Origin: Dyella_A sp049445995
GTDB taxonomy: Bacteria; Pseudomonadota; Gammaproteobacteria; Xanthomonadales; Rhodanobacteraceae
DNA: 20,562 nt
Direction: 5' to 3'
Assembly: GCF_049445995.1 (NCBI RefSeq)
Contig: NZ_JBMSDZ010000035.1
Span: forward strand, 1 to 20,562
Position numbers and translations under genes: made by a program. The notes below the pieces were generated by a model. It saw only the letters and a list, made by a program, of their open reading frames with translations, was not told where the DNA came from and searched no databases. This document shows, in pieces, positions 6,973 to 14,538 of this stretch (the stretch's first letter is position 1; each line of letters opens with the position of its first letter).

Positions 6973-8961
6973 ATGTCGCTCGAACCGCTTCCTGCCCTCC
7001 TCAAGGCCGGCCTGGTGCCGGTCGTCGCCACCGCGCTGCTGGCCTTTTCGGCCGGCGCCTTCGCCCGGCAGGATGCCGCCCCGAAGTATCCCGACTACCC
7101 CAGCGAGACCCCGGCCAGCTTCACCCCGGTGAACGCCGGCGCCGACTTCGAGCGCCGCGTGGTGATGATCCCGATGCGCGACGGGGTCAAGCTGCACACG
7201 GTGATCCTGGTGCCGAAAAACCTCAACGGCGACCACGCCCGGAAGGCCGGCATCGTGCTCACCCGCACGCCCTACGACGCCGATGCGCTCACCACCCACT
7301 CGCAGAGCGGCAACCTCGCCGCCAATCTGGAGGGCTACGACAATCCGACCGACGTGATCGTGGAGGACGGCTACATTCGCGTGGTGCAGGACGTGCGCGG
7401 CAAATACCACTCCGAGGGCGATTACGTGATGAACCGGCCACCGCACGGGCCGCTCAATCCCACCCCGGTGGACGACGCCACCGACACCTGGGACACCATC
7501 GACTGGCTGGTGAAGCACGTGCCGCAGAGCAACGGCAAGGTCGGCACGCTGGGCATTTCCTACGACGGCTTCGAGCCGCTGATGGCACTGATCCACCCGC
7601 ATCCGGCACTGAAGGTGTCGGTGCCGATGAACCCCATGGTCGACGGCTGGATGGGCGACGACTGGTTCCACCACGGCGCCTTCCGCCAGCAGAACCTGCC
7701 CTACATCTACGAGCAGACCGCCAGTCGCGGCAACACCTACAAGTGGTGGTCGAACGTGCACGACGACTACGACCTGTACCTGCGCGCGGGCTCCGCCGGC
7801 GAGCTGGCGCGCCAGCATGGCATGCAGCAGCTCGGCTTCTGGCAGAAGATGCTCGAGCACACCGAGTACGACGCGTTCTGGCAGGACCAGGCGGTCGACA
7901 AGCTGCTGGCGAAGGAGCCGCTGAAGGTGCCGGTGATGCTGGTGCACAGCCTGTGGGACCAGGAAGACATCTACGGCGCCATCGCCGTGTACAAGGCGAT
8001 CAAGCCCAAGGACACCACGGGCACCATGGTCAAACTGGTGATGGGGCCGTGGCACCACGGCCAGGAGATCGGCGAGGGCAGCTCGCTGGGGGTGATCCGG
8101 TTCGGCAGCGACACGGCCAAGTACTTCCGCGAGCAGGTGCTGCGGCCGTTCCTGGCGCAGTACCTGAAGGACGGCGCGCCCAGGGCCGACGTCGCCCCGG
8201 TCACCGCGTTCCAGACCGGCACCAACCGGTGGGAGCGGCTGAACCGCTGGCCGGCCGGCTGCAACAGCGGCTGCAGCATCCGGCCCGCCCCGCTGTACCT
8301 GGGCGACGGCATGAAGGCCACCTTCAGCAAGCCGGCCGACGATGGCGTCGACAGCTACGTCTCCGATCCGGCGCACCCGGTGCCGTTTCGCGCCCGGCCG
8401 ATCCAGCCGATCGGCGGCGGCGGCGGCCTGACCTGGGCGCAGTGGCTGGTCGACGACCAGCGCGAGGCCTCCGGCCGCACCGACGTGCTCACCTACACCT
8501 CCGACGTGCTCACCGCGCCGCTGGCCATCGCCGGCCAGCCGCAGGTGCACCTCACCGCCTCCACCAGCGGCACCGACAGCGACTGGGTGGTGAAGCTGAT
8601 CGACGTCTATCCCGACTTGGTGGCTGCGCAGCCTGAGATGGGCGGCTACCAGCTGGCGGTGGCGATGGACATCCTGCGCGGCCGCTACCGCCAGGGCTTC
8701 ACCGAGTCGAAGCCGATCGAGCCGAACAAACCGCTGCCGTACACCTTCGCCCTGCCCACCACCAATCACGTGTTCCTGCCCGGCCACCGCATCATGGTGC
8801 AGGTGCAATCAAGCTGGTTCCCGCTGTACGACCGCAACCCGCAGACCTTCGTGCCGAACATCATGCTGGCCAAACCGGAAGACTTCCAGAAAGCCACGCA
8901 GAAGGTGTTCCACTCCAGCTACATCGAGCTGCCAGTGGTGGCGTCGGACAAGGGTTCCTGA
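6973..8961 (+). CDS. Alpha-amino-acid ester hydrolase (CocE/NonD family)
   Basis: Secreted serine hydrolase of 662 aa that, by family, hydrolyses or transfers acyl groups of alpha-amino acid esters and amides, including beta-lactams such as ampicillin and cephalexin. A signal peptide (about 1-31, ending AGAFA) directs it to the periplasm. The nucleophile is S196 in GISYDGF; D329 and H362 (LWDQED, GPWHHG) complete the triad. Spacing from the serine equals that recalled for the Xanthomonas citri enzyme (S174, D307, H340), and the carboxylate cluster that binds the substrate ammonium is present as D230, E331 and D332. The C-terminal jelly-roll domain starts near 430 (YTSDVLTAPLAIAGQPQVHL). The ATG at 6973 follows AGGGGA about 12 bases upstream. 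An imperfect hairpin (8981-9012) follows the stop. Confidence 0.92.
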   Translation: MSLEPLPALLKAGLVPVVATALLAFSAGAFARQDAAPKYPDYPSETPASFTPVNAGADFERRVVMIPMRDGVKLHTVILVPKNLNGDHARKAGIVLTRTPYDADALTTHSQSGNLAANLEGYDNPTDVIVEDGYIRVVQDVRGKYHSEGDYVMNRPPHGPLNPTPVDDATDTWDTIDWLVKHVPQSNGKVGTLGISYDGFEPLMALIHPHPALKVSVPMNPMVDGWMGDDWFHHGAFRQQNLPYIYEQTASRGNTYKWWSNVHDDYDLYLRAGSAGELARQHGMQQLGFWQKMLEHTEYDAFWQDQAVDKLLAKEPLKVPVMLVHSLWDQEDIYGAIAVYKAIKPKDTTGTMVKLVMGPWHHGQEIGEGSSLGVIRFGSDTAKYFREQVLRPFLAQYLKDGAPRADVAPVTAFQTGTNRWERLNRWPAGCNSGCSIRPAPLYLGDGMKATFSKPADDGVDSYVSDPAHPVPFRARPIQPIGGGGGLTWAQWLVDDQREASGRTDVLTYTSDVLTAPLAIAGQPQVHLTASTSGTDSDWVVKLIDVYPDLVAAQPEMGGYQLAVAMDILRGRYRQGFTESKPIEPNKPLPYTFALPTTNHVFLPGHRIMVQVQSSWFPLYDRNPQTFVPNIMLAKPEDFQKATQKVFHSSYIELPVVASDKGS

Positions 8962-8980
8962 GCGCGGTCCGAGGGCTTCG

Positions 8981-9012
8981 CCCGCCGCGCGCCGACATGC
9001 GTCGGCGGCGGG
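8981..9012 (+). terminator. GC-rich hairpin after ester hydrolase gene
   Basis: CGCCGAC (8990-8996) pairs with GTCGGCG (9001-9007) around the loop ATGC, and CCCGC (8981-8985) pairs with GCGGG (9008-9012) across a four-base bulge. It lies 20 bases past the stop of the ester hydrolase gene. No T-run follows, so it is a weak intrinsic terminator at best. Confidence 0.35.
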
Positions 9013-9063
9013 TGAAAGCTGTCACCATGGTCGGACGCGGGGATCACTCCGCAGGAGCGCGCC

Positions 9064-9183
9064 ATGAAAGGTCTGAACCAGCAGAAAGGCGGCAAGAAGA
9101 AAGCCTTGAAGACACCCAAGGAAAAGAAGGCCGAAAAGACGGCCAAAAAAGCGGCGAAGGGCCACACCTTCCCCGGTGGTTGA
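9064..9183 (+). CDS. Lysine-rich 39-aa microprotein
   Basis: Encodes 39 residues, MKGLNQQKGGKKKALKTPK followed by a run of KK/EK/AK repeats and the end GHTFPGG; about 14 lysines make it strongly basic. It is shorter than usual gene-calling cutoffs, but has its own ribosome binding site (AGGAG at 9052-9056, seven bases before ATG) and is followed six bases after the stop by a strong intrinsic terminator (9190-9216), which together argue for a real transcript. The GGKKKALKTPK stretch recalls the N-terminus of eukaryotic TMA7, a ribosome-associated protein; this is a visual similarity only. A role in binding RNA or ribosomes is inference from charge. Confidence 0.65.
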   Translation: MKGLNQQKGGKKKALKTPKEKKAEKTAKKAAKGHTFPGG

Positions 9184-9189
9184 ACCGAA

Positions 9190-9216
9190 AAAAAGGGCCG
9201 CGATGCGGCCCTTTTT
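9190..9216 (+). terminator. Rho-independent terminator
   Basis: A perfect 12-bp stem: AAAAAGGGCCGC (9190-9201), loop GAT, GCGGCCCTTTTT (9205-9216), so the T-tract is part of the stem. The A-run upstream makes it potentially bidirectional. It ends the transcript of the 39-aa microprotein. Confidence 0.9.
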
Positions 9217-9254
9217 CATGGATGCTGGCATTGCGCTCCTGCGATGCGGGTTGT

Positions 9255-9384
9255 TGTAGGAGCCCCCCCTGTGGGCGACACGCTTCGCGGCGAAGAGCAT
9301 GGCAGGTCGCGCACAGGGTGCGCTCCTACAGGCGCCAGCTGTGGTAGGAGCCCACCCTGTGGGCGACAGGCGTGGCGGCGAAGC
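9255..9384. repeat. Cluster of three REP-like repeats
   Basis: Two direct copies of TGTAGGAGCCCxCCCTGTGGGCGACA at 9255-9290 and 9343-9383, each followed by a CG(C/T)...GCGGCGAAG tail, flank one copy in inverse orientation (9305-9330) identical in core to the single copy at 2150-2174. The cluster fills the space between the terminator at 9190-9216 and the convergent 3' end of the RIO kinase gene. These alternating copies can fold into long hairpins and could block read-through between convergent genes. Confidence 0.8.
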
Positions 9385-9395
9385 AGGATGCGCGG

Positions 9396-10250
9396 TCAAT
9401 CCTCCCGCGCCGCCTCGCGCCCCTGCTGGCGGATGATCGCTTCCTCGCGGGCGTCGATGATCGACTGCATCACGCTGTCCACGTCGGCGGCGCGCTCGTC
9501 GAAGGTGAAGCGGCCGGTGAGCTCGGTGTCCGGATGCAGTTCGCTCTGCTCGAACAGCGCCCACATCTCTTCCGCGTAGTGGGTGTCCAGCAGCTCCGGC
9601 GCGAAGCGCGCCAGGCTGATGGTGAGGTTGCCCACGTCGCGGCGGAGCATGAAGCGCGCGTTGTTGTTGCCCGCGGCGCTCACCGCCTGCGGCAGGTCGA
9701 TGACCACCGGGCCGTCCGGCCCCACCAGCACGTTGTATTCGGACAGGTCGCCGTGAATCAGCCCCACGCAGAGCATGCGCGCCACCTGCTGCATCAGGAA
9801 CCGGTGCCAGGCGCGCGCGGTGTCCGCATCCAGATCCAGCTCGCCCAGCCGCGGCGCGCAGTGGCCGTGCTCGTCGGTGACCAGTTCCATCAGCAGCACG
9901 CCGTTGAAATAGCCGTACGGCCGGGGCACGCGCACGCCGGCGTCGTTGAGCAGGTAGAGCGCGTCGACCTCGGCGTTCTTCCAGGCCGCTTCGGCCTCCT
10001 TGCGGCCGAACCTGGTGGACTTGCCCATGGCGCGCGCCTCGCGGCTGCCGCGCACCTTGCGCCCTTCCTGGTACTGCACGCGCTGCTGGAAGCTGCGCTG
10101 GGCCATGTCCTTGTAGACCTTGGCGCAGCGGATGTGGTCGCCCGAGCGCACCACGTACACCGAGGCCTCCTTGCCGCTCTTGAGCGGGCGCAGCACCTGG
10201 TCGATCACGCCGTCGTCGATGAGTGGCTGCAGGCCGTTGGGAATCTTCAT
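9396..10250 (-). CDS. RIO1-type serine protein kinase (PA4780 family)
   Basis: A 284-aa bacterial RIO kinase. The nucleotide loop is LKSGKEASVYVV (23-34), the ATP-binding lysine is K44 in RCAKVYK, the catalytic loop is LIHGDLSEYNVLV with D168 and N173, and the metal-binding aspartate is D185 in VVIDLPQAV. Residues 54-95 form the basic insertion typical of RIO1 (RVQYQEGRKVRGSREARAMGK). Archaeal and eukaryotic RIO kinases act in ribosome maturation; the role of the bacterial PA4780 type is not established. ATG at 10250 gives the family N-terminus MKIPNGLQPLIDDGVID. It lies 61 bp downstream of the LLM oxidoreductase gene on the same strand, so the pair may be co-transcribed; its 3' end faces the REP cluster. 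Confidence 0.9.
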   Translation of the reverse strand: MKIPNGLQPLIDDGVIDQVLRPLKSGKEASVYVVRSGDHIRCAKVYKDMAQRSFQQRVQYQEGRKVRGSREARAMGKSTRFGRKEAEAAWKNAEVDALYLLNDAGVRVPRPYGYFNGVLLMELVTDEHGHCAPRLGELDLDADTARAWHRFLMQQVARMLCVGLIHGDLSEYNVLVGPDGPVVIDLPQAVSAAGNNNARFMLRRDVGNLTISLARFAPELLDTHYAEEMWALFEQSELHPDTELTGRFTFDERAADVDSVMQSIIDAREEAIIRQQGREAARED

Positions 10251-10311
10251 GCGGTGGGGCTTGGCCGTGCGGGGAAGTGCGCCATGATGCCCGAAGCGCG
10301 CTGGCGCCGGC

Positions 10312-11337
10312 TCATCCGGCGTTCGCCGTCGGGGTCGGGGTCGGGGTCGGCGCCAGCGCGTCGCGCGCGGCGGCGGCCAGCTCGAACGAGTGCAGGCGCG
10401 CCGCATGGTCGAAGATGTTGGCGGTGAGCAGCAGCTCGTCCGGCCGGTGCCGGGCGATGAAATCGGCCAGCCCGCGCCGCACCGTGGCCGGATCACCCAC
10501 CACCGCGCAGGCCAGAGCCTGCTCCACGCCGAGCCGCTCGACGGGCGTCCAGAACGCCTCGATATCGTCGATCGGCGGCGGGATCAGCCCTGGCCGGCCG
10601 CGGCGCAGGTTCACGAACGCCTGCTGCTGGGTGGTGAACAGTCGCCGCGCCTGCGCGTCGCTGTCGGCGGCCACCACGTTGAGCGCGAGGATGGCGTAAG
10701 GCTCGGCCAGCCGTGCCGAGGGGCGGAAGTCGCGGCGGTAGATCACCAGCGCCTGGTCCATCGCGTCCGGCGCGAAGTGCGAGGCGAACGCGAACGGCAG
10801 CCCGAGCTGGGCGGCCAGCCTGGCGCTGAACAGGCTCGATCCGAGCAGCCACACCGGCACGTCGATCCCCGCGCCCGGCACCGCGCGCACCGCCTGTCCC
10901 GGCTTGGCGGGCTCGAAATAGCCCAGCAGCTCGACCACGTCATCGGGAAAGGTATCGGCGCCGGCGAAATAGCGCCGCAGCGCGCGGGCGGTGGGCTGGT
11001 CGGTGCCGGGCGCGCGGCCCAGGCCCAGGTCGATGCGGCCCGGATACAGCGAGGCCAGCGTGCCGAACTGCTCGGCCACCTGCAGCGGCGCGTGGTTGGG
11101 CAGCATGATGCCGCCCGCACCCACCCGGATGCTGGACGTGCCACCGGCCACGTGGCCGATCAGCACCGCCGTGGCGGCGCTGGCGATGCCCGGCATGTTG
11201 TGGTGCTCGGCCAGCCAGTAGCGGCGGTAGCCCAGCCGCTCGCCCAGTTGCGCCAGGCTCAGCGCGTTGCGGAACGACTGGGCGGCATCGCTGCCTTCGG
11301 TGACCGGGGCCAGGTCGAGGATGGAAAACGGGATCAT
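10312..11337 (-). CDS. LLM-class flavin-dependent oxidoreductase
   Basis: Luciferase-like TIM-barrel monooxygenase of 341 aa using FMNH2. The start MIPFSILDLAPVTEGSDAAQSFRNA is typical of the MsnO8/YhbW branch, as are YWLAEHHNMPGIASAATAVLIGHVA (46-70), SSIRVGAGGIMLPNHAPLQVAEQFGTL and PGRIDLGLGRAPGTDQPTARALRR. The substrate is unknown. Length matches E. coli YhbW (335 aa). The last residues, TPTPTPTANAG, are encoded by a GGGGTC tandem repeat (10331-10348 on the plus strand) and are probably a variable tail. It is divergent from the HDOD gene; the 157-bp space between them carries a perfect dyad at 11365-11388. Confidence 0.9.
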   Translation of the reverse strand: MIPFSILDLAPVTEGSDAAQSFRNALSLAQLGERLGYRRYWLAEHHNMPGIASAATAVLIGHVAGGTSSIRVGAGGIMLPNHAPLQVAEQFGTLASLYPGRIDLGLGRAPGTDQPTARALRRYFAGADTFPDDVVELLGYFEPAKPGQAVRAVPGAGIDVPVWLLGSSLFSARLAAQLGLPFAFASHFAPDAMDQALVIYRRDFRPSARLAEPYAILALNVVAADSDAQARRLFTTQQQAFVNLRRGRPGLIPPPIDDIEAFWTPVERLGVEQALACAVVGDPATVRRGLADFIARHRPDELLLTANIFDHAARLHSFELAAAARDALAPTPTPTPTANAG

Positions 11338-11364
11338 GCGCGGCTCATCGGGGACGGAAGACTG

Positions 11365-11388
11365 CTGGGATACTCTGATCTATCCCAG
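11365..11388. promoter_or_regulatory. Candidate operator: CTGGGATA-N8-TATCCCAG
   Basis: A perfect inverted repeat of 8-base arms (11365-11372 and 11381-11388) with an 8-base spacer, centre to centre 16 bases, about one and a half helical turns. It begins 28 bases upstream of the LLM oxidoreductase start (11337) and ends 106 bases upstream of the HDOD start (11495), in a locally AT-richer part of the divergent promoter region. A second, overlapping small dyad CTATC-CCA-GATAG occupies 11380-11392. The position fits a transcription factor site for the LLM gene. An RNA hairpin in the LLM leader is the alternative. Confidence 0.5.
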
Positions 11389-11494
11389 ATAGGGTCGATC
11401 CGGCACGAATGCCAGCCCGCCGGGCCGCTACATTTTTCCGCCTGCGCGCCGTTAATCCCGCTGCAAGGCCGCTCCGCCGGCCGTGGGAGCGTGC

Positions 11495-12550
11495 ATGCAA
11501 AACCTGTGGCGCTGGATTCTGGGATATGCCGACGCACCGCCGCCGGCGCGCGTGCCCGCCCGCGTGCGCGCGATGTCGGCGCCCCCGCCCGGCGGCGCGT
11601 GCAGCGCCGAGACGGCCGCCACCGCGCACGAAGCGGTTTCGCTGGCCCAGTTGGGCGATCGTTTCCATCGCTACGTGCTGGGCCTGCCCGACTACCACGC
11701 CAGCGAGCCGAACCAGCAGGAACGCGCCATCCTCAAGCGGCTGCAGGGCGCCTGCGCCGCATTCGACGTGCGCAGCCTTCCGCGCCTGCCCACCGTGCTG
11801 CCGCAGCTGCTGCGCTCGCTCAAGAGCGATACCGTGGGCGGCGCCCAGCTGGCCAAGCTGATCGGCCGCGACCCGGTACTGGTGGGCGAGGTGATGCGGG
11901 TCAGCCACAGCATCTACTACCGCACGCTGCACCCGATCCAGAGCCTGCAGCACGCGGTGGTGCTGCTTGGCCAGGACGGTCTGCGCCGGGTGGTGACGAT
12001 GCACGTGATGAAACCGATCCTGCACGCCAGCGCAGGCATGTTCGGCCACGTCGCCGGACAACGCCTGTGGGACCACGCCGAGCGCTGCGCGCACGCCTGC
12101 GCCTACCTGGGCAAGGGCAGCTGCGACCCGTTCGAGGCCTACCTGGCCGGCATCGTGTGCAACACCGGCACCGGCGCCGTGGTGCGCGTGCTCGACCAGG
12201 AGGCGCCGATGGAGCTCGGTCCGCTGACCGGCCACTTCCTGGCCAGCTGCGGGCAGCTTGCCGCCCAGCTCTCGCTGCGCGCGGCGCGTCACTGGAACCT
12301 GCCGGCCAACGTGCTGAACGCGCTGGAAGAGCGCACCGTACCCGGCATGCCGCCGGAGAGTGCGCTCGGCCGCGCCCTGCTGTGCGCCGACACGCTGGCT
12401 ATGGCCCAGGTGCTGGGCGAACACGCACTGGCCCCGCCGGATCCGGATCTGGGCGCCGCCTGGCCGGAGTTCTTCACCCCGGCCATGATCGAACGCTGCC
12501 AGCAGGACCTGCGCCGGCAGTTCCGCGACGCTGAGGCCCGCGCCGTCTAG
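11495..12550 (+). CDS. HDOD-domain signalling protein
   Basis: A 351-aa protein with one HDOD domain (about 95-290): LPRLPTVLPQLLRSL, then LAKLIGRDPVLVGEVMRVSHS, SLQHAVVLLGQDGLRRVV and MHVMKPIL. HDOD domains resemble HD phosphohydrolases without a full metal site, and their proteins usually act in signalling linked to c-di-GMP, motility or stress. The N-terminal 45 residues are Pro/Ala-rich and probably unstructured; no CheY or GGDEF domain is attached. I choose ATG 11495 because GGGAG lies five to six bases before it; GTG 11483 in the same frame has none. It is monocistronic, divergent from the LLM gene. Confidence 0.87.
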   Translation: MQNLWRWILGYADAPPPARVPARVRAMSAPPPGGACSAETAATAHEAVSLAQLGDRFHRYVLGLPDYHASEPNQQERAILKRLQGACAAFDVRSLPRLPTVLPQLLRSLKSDTVGGAQLAKLIGRDPVLVGEVMRVSHSIYYRTLHPIQSLQHAVVLLGQDGLRRVVTMHVMKPILHASAGMFGHVAGQRLWDHAERCAHACAYLGKGSCDPFEAYLAGIVCNTGTGAVVRVLDQEAPMELGPLTGHFLASCGQLAAQLSLRAARHWNLPANVLNALEERTVPGMPPESALGRALLCADTLAMAQVLGEHALAPPDPDLGAAWPEFFTPAMIERCQQDLRRQFRDAEARAV

Positions 12551-12565
12551 CGGCGCCCGGTCAAC

Positions 12566-12660
12566 TCACGTTGCGGTGGGGCGGCTGGCCCGCACATCGG
12601 ACGGCAGCTGGGCGGCGATCTGACCGGCGCCCTTGCACAGCAGCACGCCCAGGGCTTGGG
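12566..12660 (-). pseudogene. Possible decayed gene tail
   Basis: One minus-strand frame reads QALGVLLCKGAGQIAAQLP then SDVRASRPTAT and TGA (12568-12566); a second frame just upstream reads AYVADHTGAG (about 12690-12720). Both look coding and may be halves of one frameshifted gene, but no family is recognisable and no start or ribosome binding site is seen. It occupies most of the 222-bp gap between the HDOD gene and the small Cys-rich gene. Confidence 0.15.
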
Positions 12661-12772
12661 CTTAGGTCGATTCGCTGGAGCCGGCCGGCACCGGTGTGGT
12701 CGGCGACATAGGCGGAAGTCGCCCACGTATCCGTCGAACCCGGCTACGACACGTTGCCGGCGAGGAGTCCGC

Positions 12773-12946
12773 TCAGCCGGTGGAGTCGGGATGGCGCGCA
12801 AACCACGCGGCCAGCGCATCGCGATAGCGTTCCATCGCTTCCTCGTGGACGTCGTAGATGCACCGCACGCAACCCTCGCCGCAGCAGTCGAGCGGATCTG
12901 GCTCCGACGGTGGCTGCGGCTTCGGATCGTCGTCCATGGTGCCCAC
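12773..12946 (-). CDS. Small Cys-rich oxidoreductase-like domain protein
   Basis: Encodes 57 aa: MGTMDDDPKPQPPSEPDPLD then CCGEGCVRCIYDVHEEAMER and YRDALAAWFARHP. The pattern P-P-x-P-(x)n-CCGxGCxxCxYDxYxEExxxY is that of the 'oxidoreductase-like, N-terminal' family, known as a domain in eukaryotic mitochondrial OXLD1 and as stand-alone short proteins in proteobacteria; biochemical function is unknown, and the four cysteines suggest metal binding. GTG at 12946 is favoured because GGGAG (12957-12953) is six bases upstream; ATG at 12937 (54 aa) is the alternative. It begins three bases after the stop of the exported methyltransferase-like gene and in the same frame, so the two are almost surely co-translated. 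Confidence 0.78.
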   Translation of the reverse strand: MGTMDDDPKPQPPSEPDPLDCCGEGCVRCIYDVHEEAMERYRDALAAWFARHPDSTG

Positions 12947-12949
12947 GCA

Positions 12950-13723
12950 TCACTCCCGGGGCTTGCGGAACCGATAGACGAACTGGTCGGTATGGCCGCG
13001 GATCGACTTGTCGAACACCTTGATGTCGTGCGGATCCTTCGGGTTGCGCAGCACGTTGCTCTCGCCGTCGAACACGAAGCCGACCGATTCCACCTGCTTC
13101 CTCACGATCGCCGGATCGATGCGGTGCAGGGTGTCGGTGTCGCGCATGCCGGACCCGGCCGGCGCCACGTGGTCGACCACCACGAACAGACCACCGGGCT
13201 TGAGCGCGGCGAATACCTGTTTGTCGAATGTCACCGGATCGAGGCTGCCCATGAACTTGTCCGGGTAGTCGTGGTAATTCTGCGAAGTGAACACCAGGTC
13301 CACCGGCTCGGGCGTGGAGAACTGCGCCGTCGGCTGCACCAGCACGTCGATGTTGGCGTAGTGCGGATCGCGGGCGAGCTGGCGCAGCTTGACCGAGTCC
13401 GAGCCCGATTCCTTGTCGTAGGCATCGGGCCAGATGCCGTAGACCTTGCCCTTGGGCCCGACGATCACGCTGAACACGCGGCTGAAGTAGCCGCTGCCGG
13501 GAATCAGGTCGACCACCTTCTGGCCGGGCTTGACCTCGGCAAAGGTCATCAGCGCGGCGATCTGGCGGCGCTCATCGTTGGCCGCGTCGAGCTTGCGTGC
13601 AGGGTCGGCCACCGCATTGCGGACATAGGCGGGCGAGGTGGTGGCGTGTCCGGAGGAAGCAGCAGCCGGGGCGGCGACAGGCAGGACAAGCACGAGCATG
13701 GCGGCAAGCAGGGTCAGGCGCAT
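12950..13723 (-). CDS. Exported class I SAM-methyltransferase-like protein (COG4798 type)
   Basis: A 257-aa protein with a clear signal peptide (MRLTLLAAMLVLVLPVAAPAAA, about 1-22) followed by a Rossmann methyltransferase domain. Motif I is VVDLIPGSGYFSR (70-82), motif II region KVYGIWPD, then VDLVFTSQNYHDYPDKF (motif IV area), ALKPGGLFVVVDHVA (motif V) and RIDPAIVRKQVESVGF. This matches the predicted methyltransferases of COG4798, many of which carry signal peptides. Since SAM is not known to be available in the periplasm, the real substrate or cofactor is unclear. ATG 13723 is supported by CGGAG eight bases upstream. It is followed within three bases by the Cys-rich small gene and preceded by thpR on the same strand. 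Confidence 0.85.
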   Translation of the reverse strand: MRLTLLAAMLVLVLPVAAPAAASSGHATTSPAYVRNAVADPARKLDAANDERRQIAALMTFAEVKPGQKVVDLIPGSGYFSRVFSVIVGPKGKVYGIWPDAYDKESGSDSVKLRQLARDPHYANIDVLVQPTAQFSTPEPVDLVFTSQNYHDYPDKFMGSLDPVTFDKQVFAALKPGGLFVVVDHVAPAGSGMRDTDTLHRIDPAIVRKQVESVGFVFDGESNVLRNPKDPHDIKVFDKSIRGHTDQFVYRFRKPRE

Positions 13724-13848
13724 GGCGTGTCTCCGTGACGAAAGGAGCGCACAGTGTGCACCCAACCGCGCCGTCCCAGGCCATGACCCGTGCCACATTG
13801 CGTTGCGCGCGGGCGTCGATTGCCGCGGGCTGCGACGCCGGACTGATC

Positions 13849-14442
13849 TCAGCCCGGGAGGCGCCAGCTGCCGAGCGTCTCGTAGTCGCTGCTGCCAACC
13901 TCACTGTGCAACAGCACCACCCGATCCACCGGCCATGCGATCGGCGCCACCGCTATCGGCACGGGCAAGTCGCGCAGACCATAGGCGAGCGTGACGTGCG
14001 GAGTGAAGCCGCGCTCGATCCGCCCGCCCAGGCGCACCAGCGACAGCTCGCGTCGCAATTGCTCCCACAGCGTCTGCAGCGCCGGCGATGCCCGCGTGCT
14101 GCGCAGCACGCACGGTGGCCGCCGGCCGCTGAAGCTCGCGATCTGATCCGGCAACCAGGCGAAGGGCGCCACACGCACCTTGCCCACGGCGCTACGTGCC
14201 GCTTCCAGCAGCGACGGCCGCAGGCTGGGATGATCGCCGAGAAAGGCCAGGGTGATGTGGTAGCGCGCCGGCTTCACCCAGCGCGCCTCGATGCGGCCGC
14301 CCTCGCGCAGTGAACTGGCCACGTCCGCTATCTGCTCGCGCACGGGTTCGGGGGGAACCAGGGCAAAGAACAGGCGATGCAGCGGTCCGGCCGGTTCCTC
14401 CAGCCCGGGCAGCGCAGCCTGTGGCTGGCCGGCATCGGTCAT
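13849..14442 (-). CDS. thpR: RNA 2',3'-cyclic phosphodiesterase (2'-5' RNA ligase family)
   Basis: A 197-aa member of the 2H phosphoesterase family. Both catalytic H-x-T motifs are present: HITLAFLG (H62, T64) and HVTLAYG (H149, T151). E. coli ThpR (176 aa) ligates 2'-5' RNA half-molecules in vitro and hydrolyses 2',3'-cyclic phosphates. The family N-terminus LHRLFFALVPPEPVREQI begins at residue 21, so the first 20 residues (MTDAGQPQAALPGLEEPAGP) are an extension; ATG 14442 is the only nearby ATG. It lies downstream of a 186-bp inverted repeat and 125 bp upstream of the exported methyltransferase-like gene, so they are probably separate transcription units. Confidence 0.88.
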   Translation of the reverse strand: MTDAGQPQAALPGLEEPAGPLHRLFFALVPPEPVREQIADVASSLREGGRIEARWVKPARYHITLAFLGDHPSLRPSLLEAARSAVGKVRVAPFAWLPDQIASFSGRRPPCVLRSTRASPALQTLWEQLRRELSLVRLGGRIERGFTPHVTLAYGLRDLPVPIAVAPIAWPVDRVVLLHSEVGSSDYETLGSWRLPG

Positions 14443-14538
14443 GGCTGCGCCCTGCCGTGGCAGCAGCTGCAGCGAAGCTCGTTCGTCACGCGGAAAGTCC
14501 CCCGAACACGGGGCCGCAATGTGCCATGCCGCGCGCGA

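Noticed and set aside
6805..8808. A 667-codon minus-strand open frame antisense to the ester hydrolase gene
   Set aside because: Composition (HH, VV, GG, RR runs) is that of a shadow frame; the plus strand has a signal peptide and a full catalytic set.
9255..9384. CRISPR array
   Set aside because: Copies alternate in orientation, differ in sequence and have no regular spacers; they are REP-like repeats.
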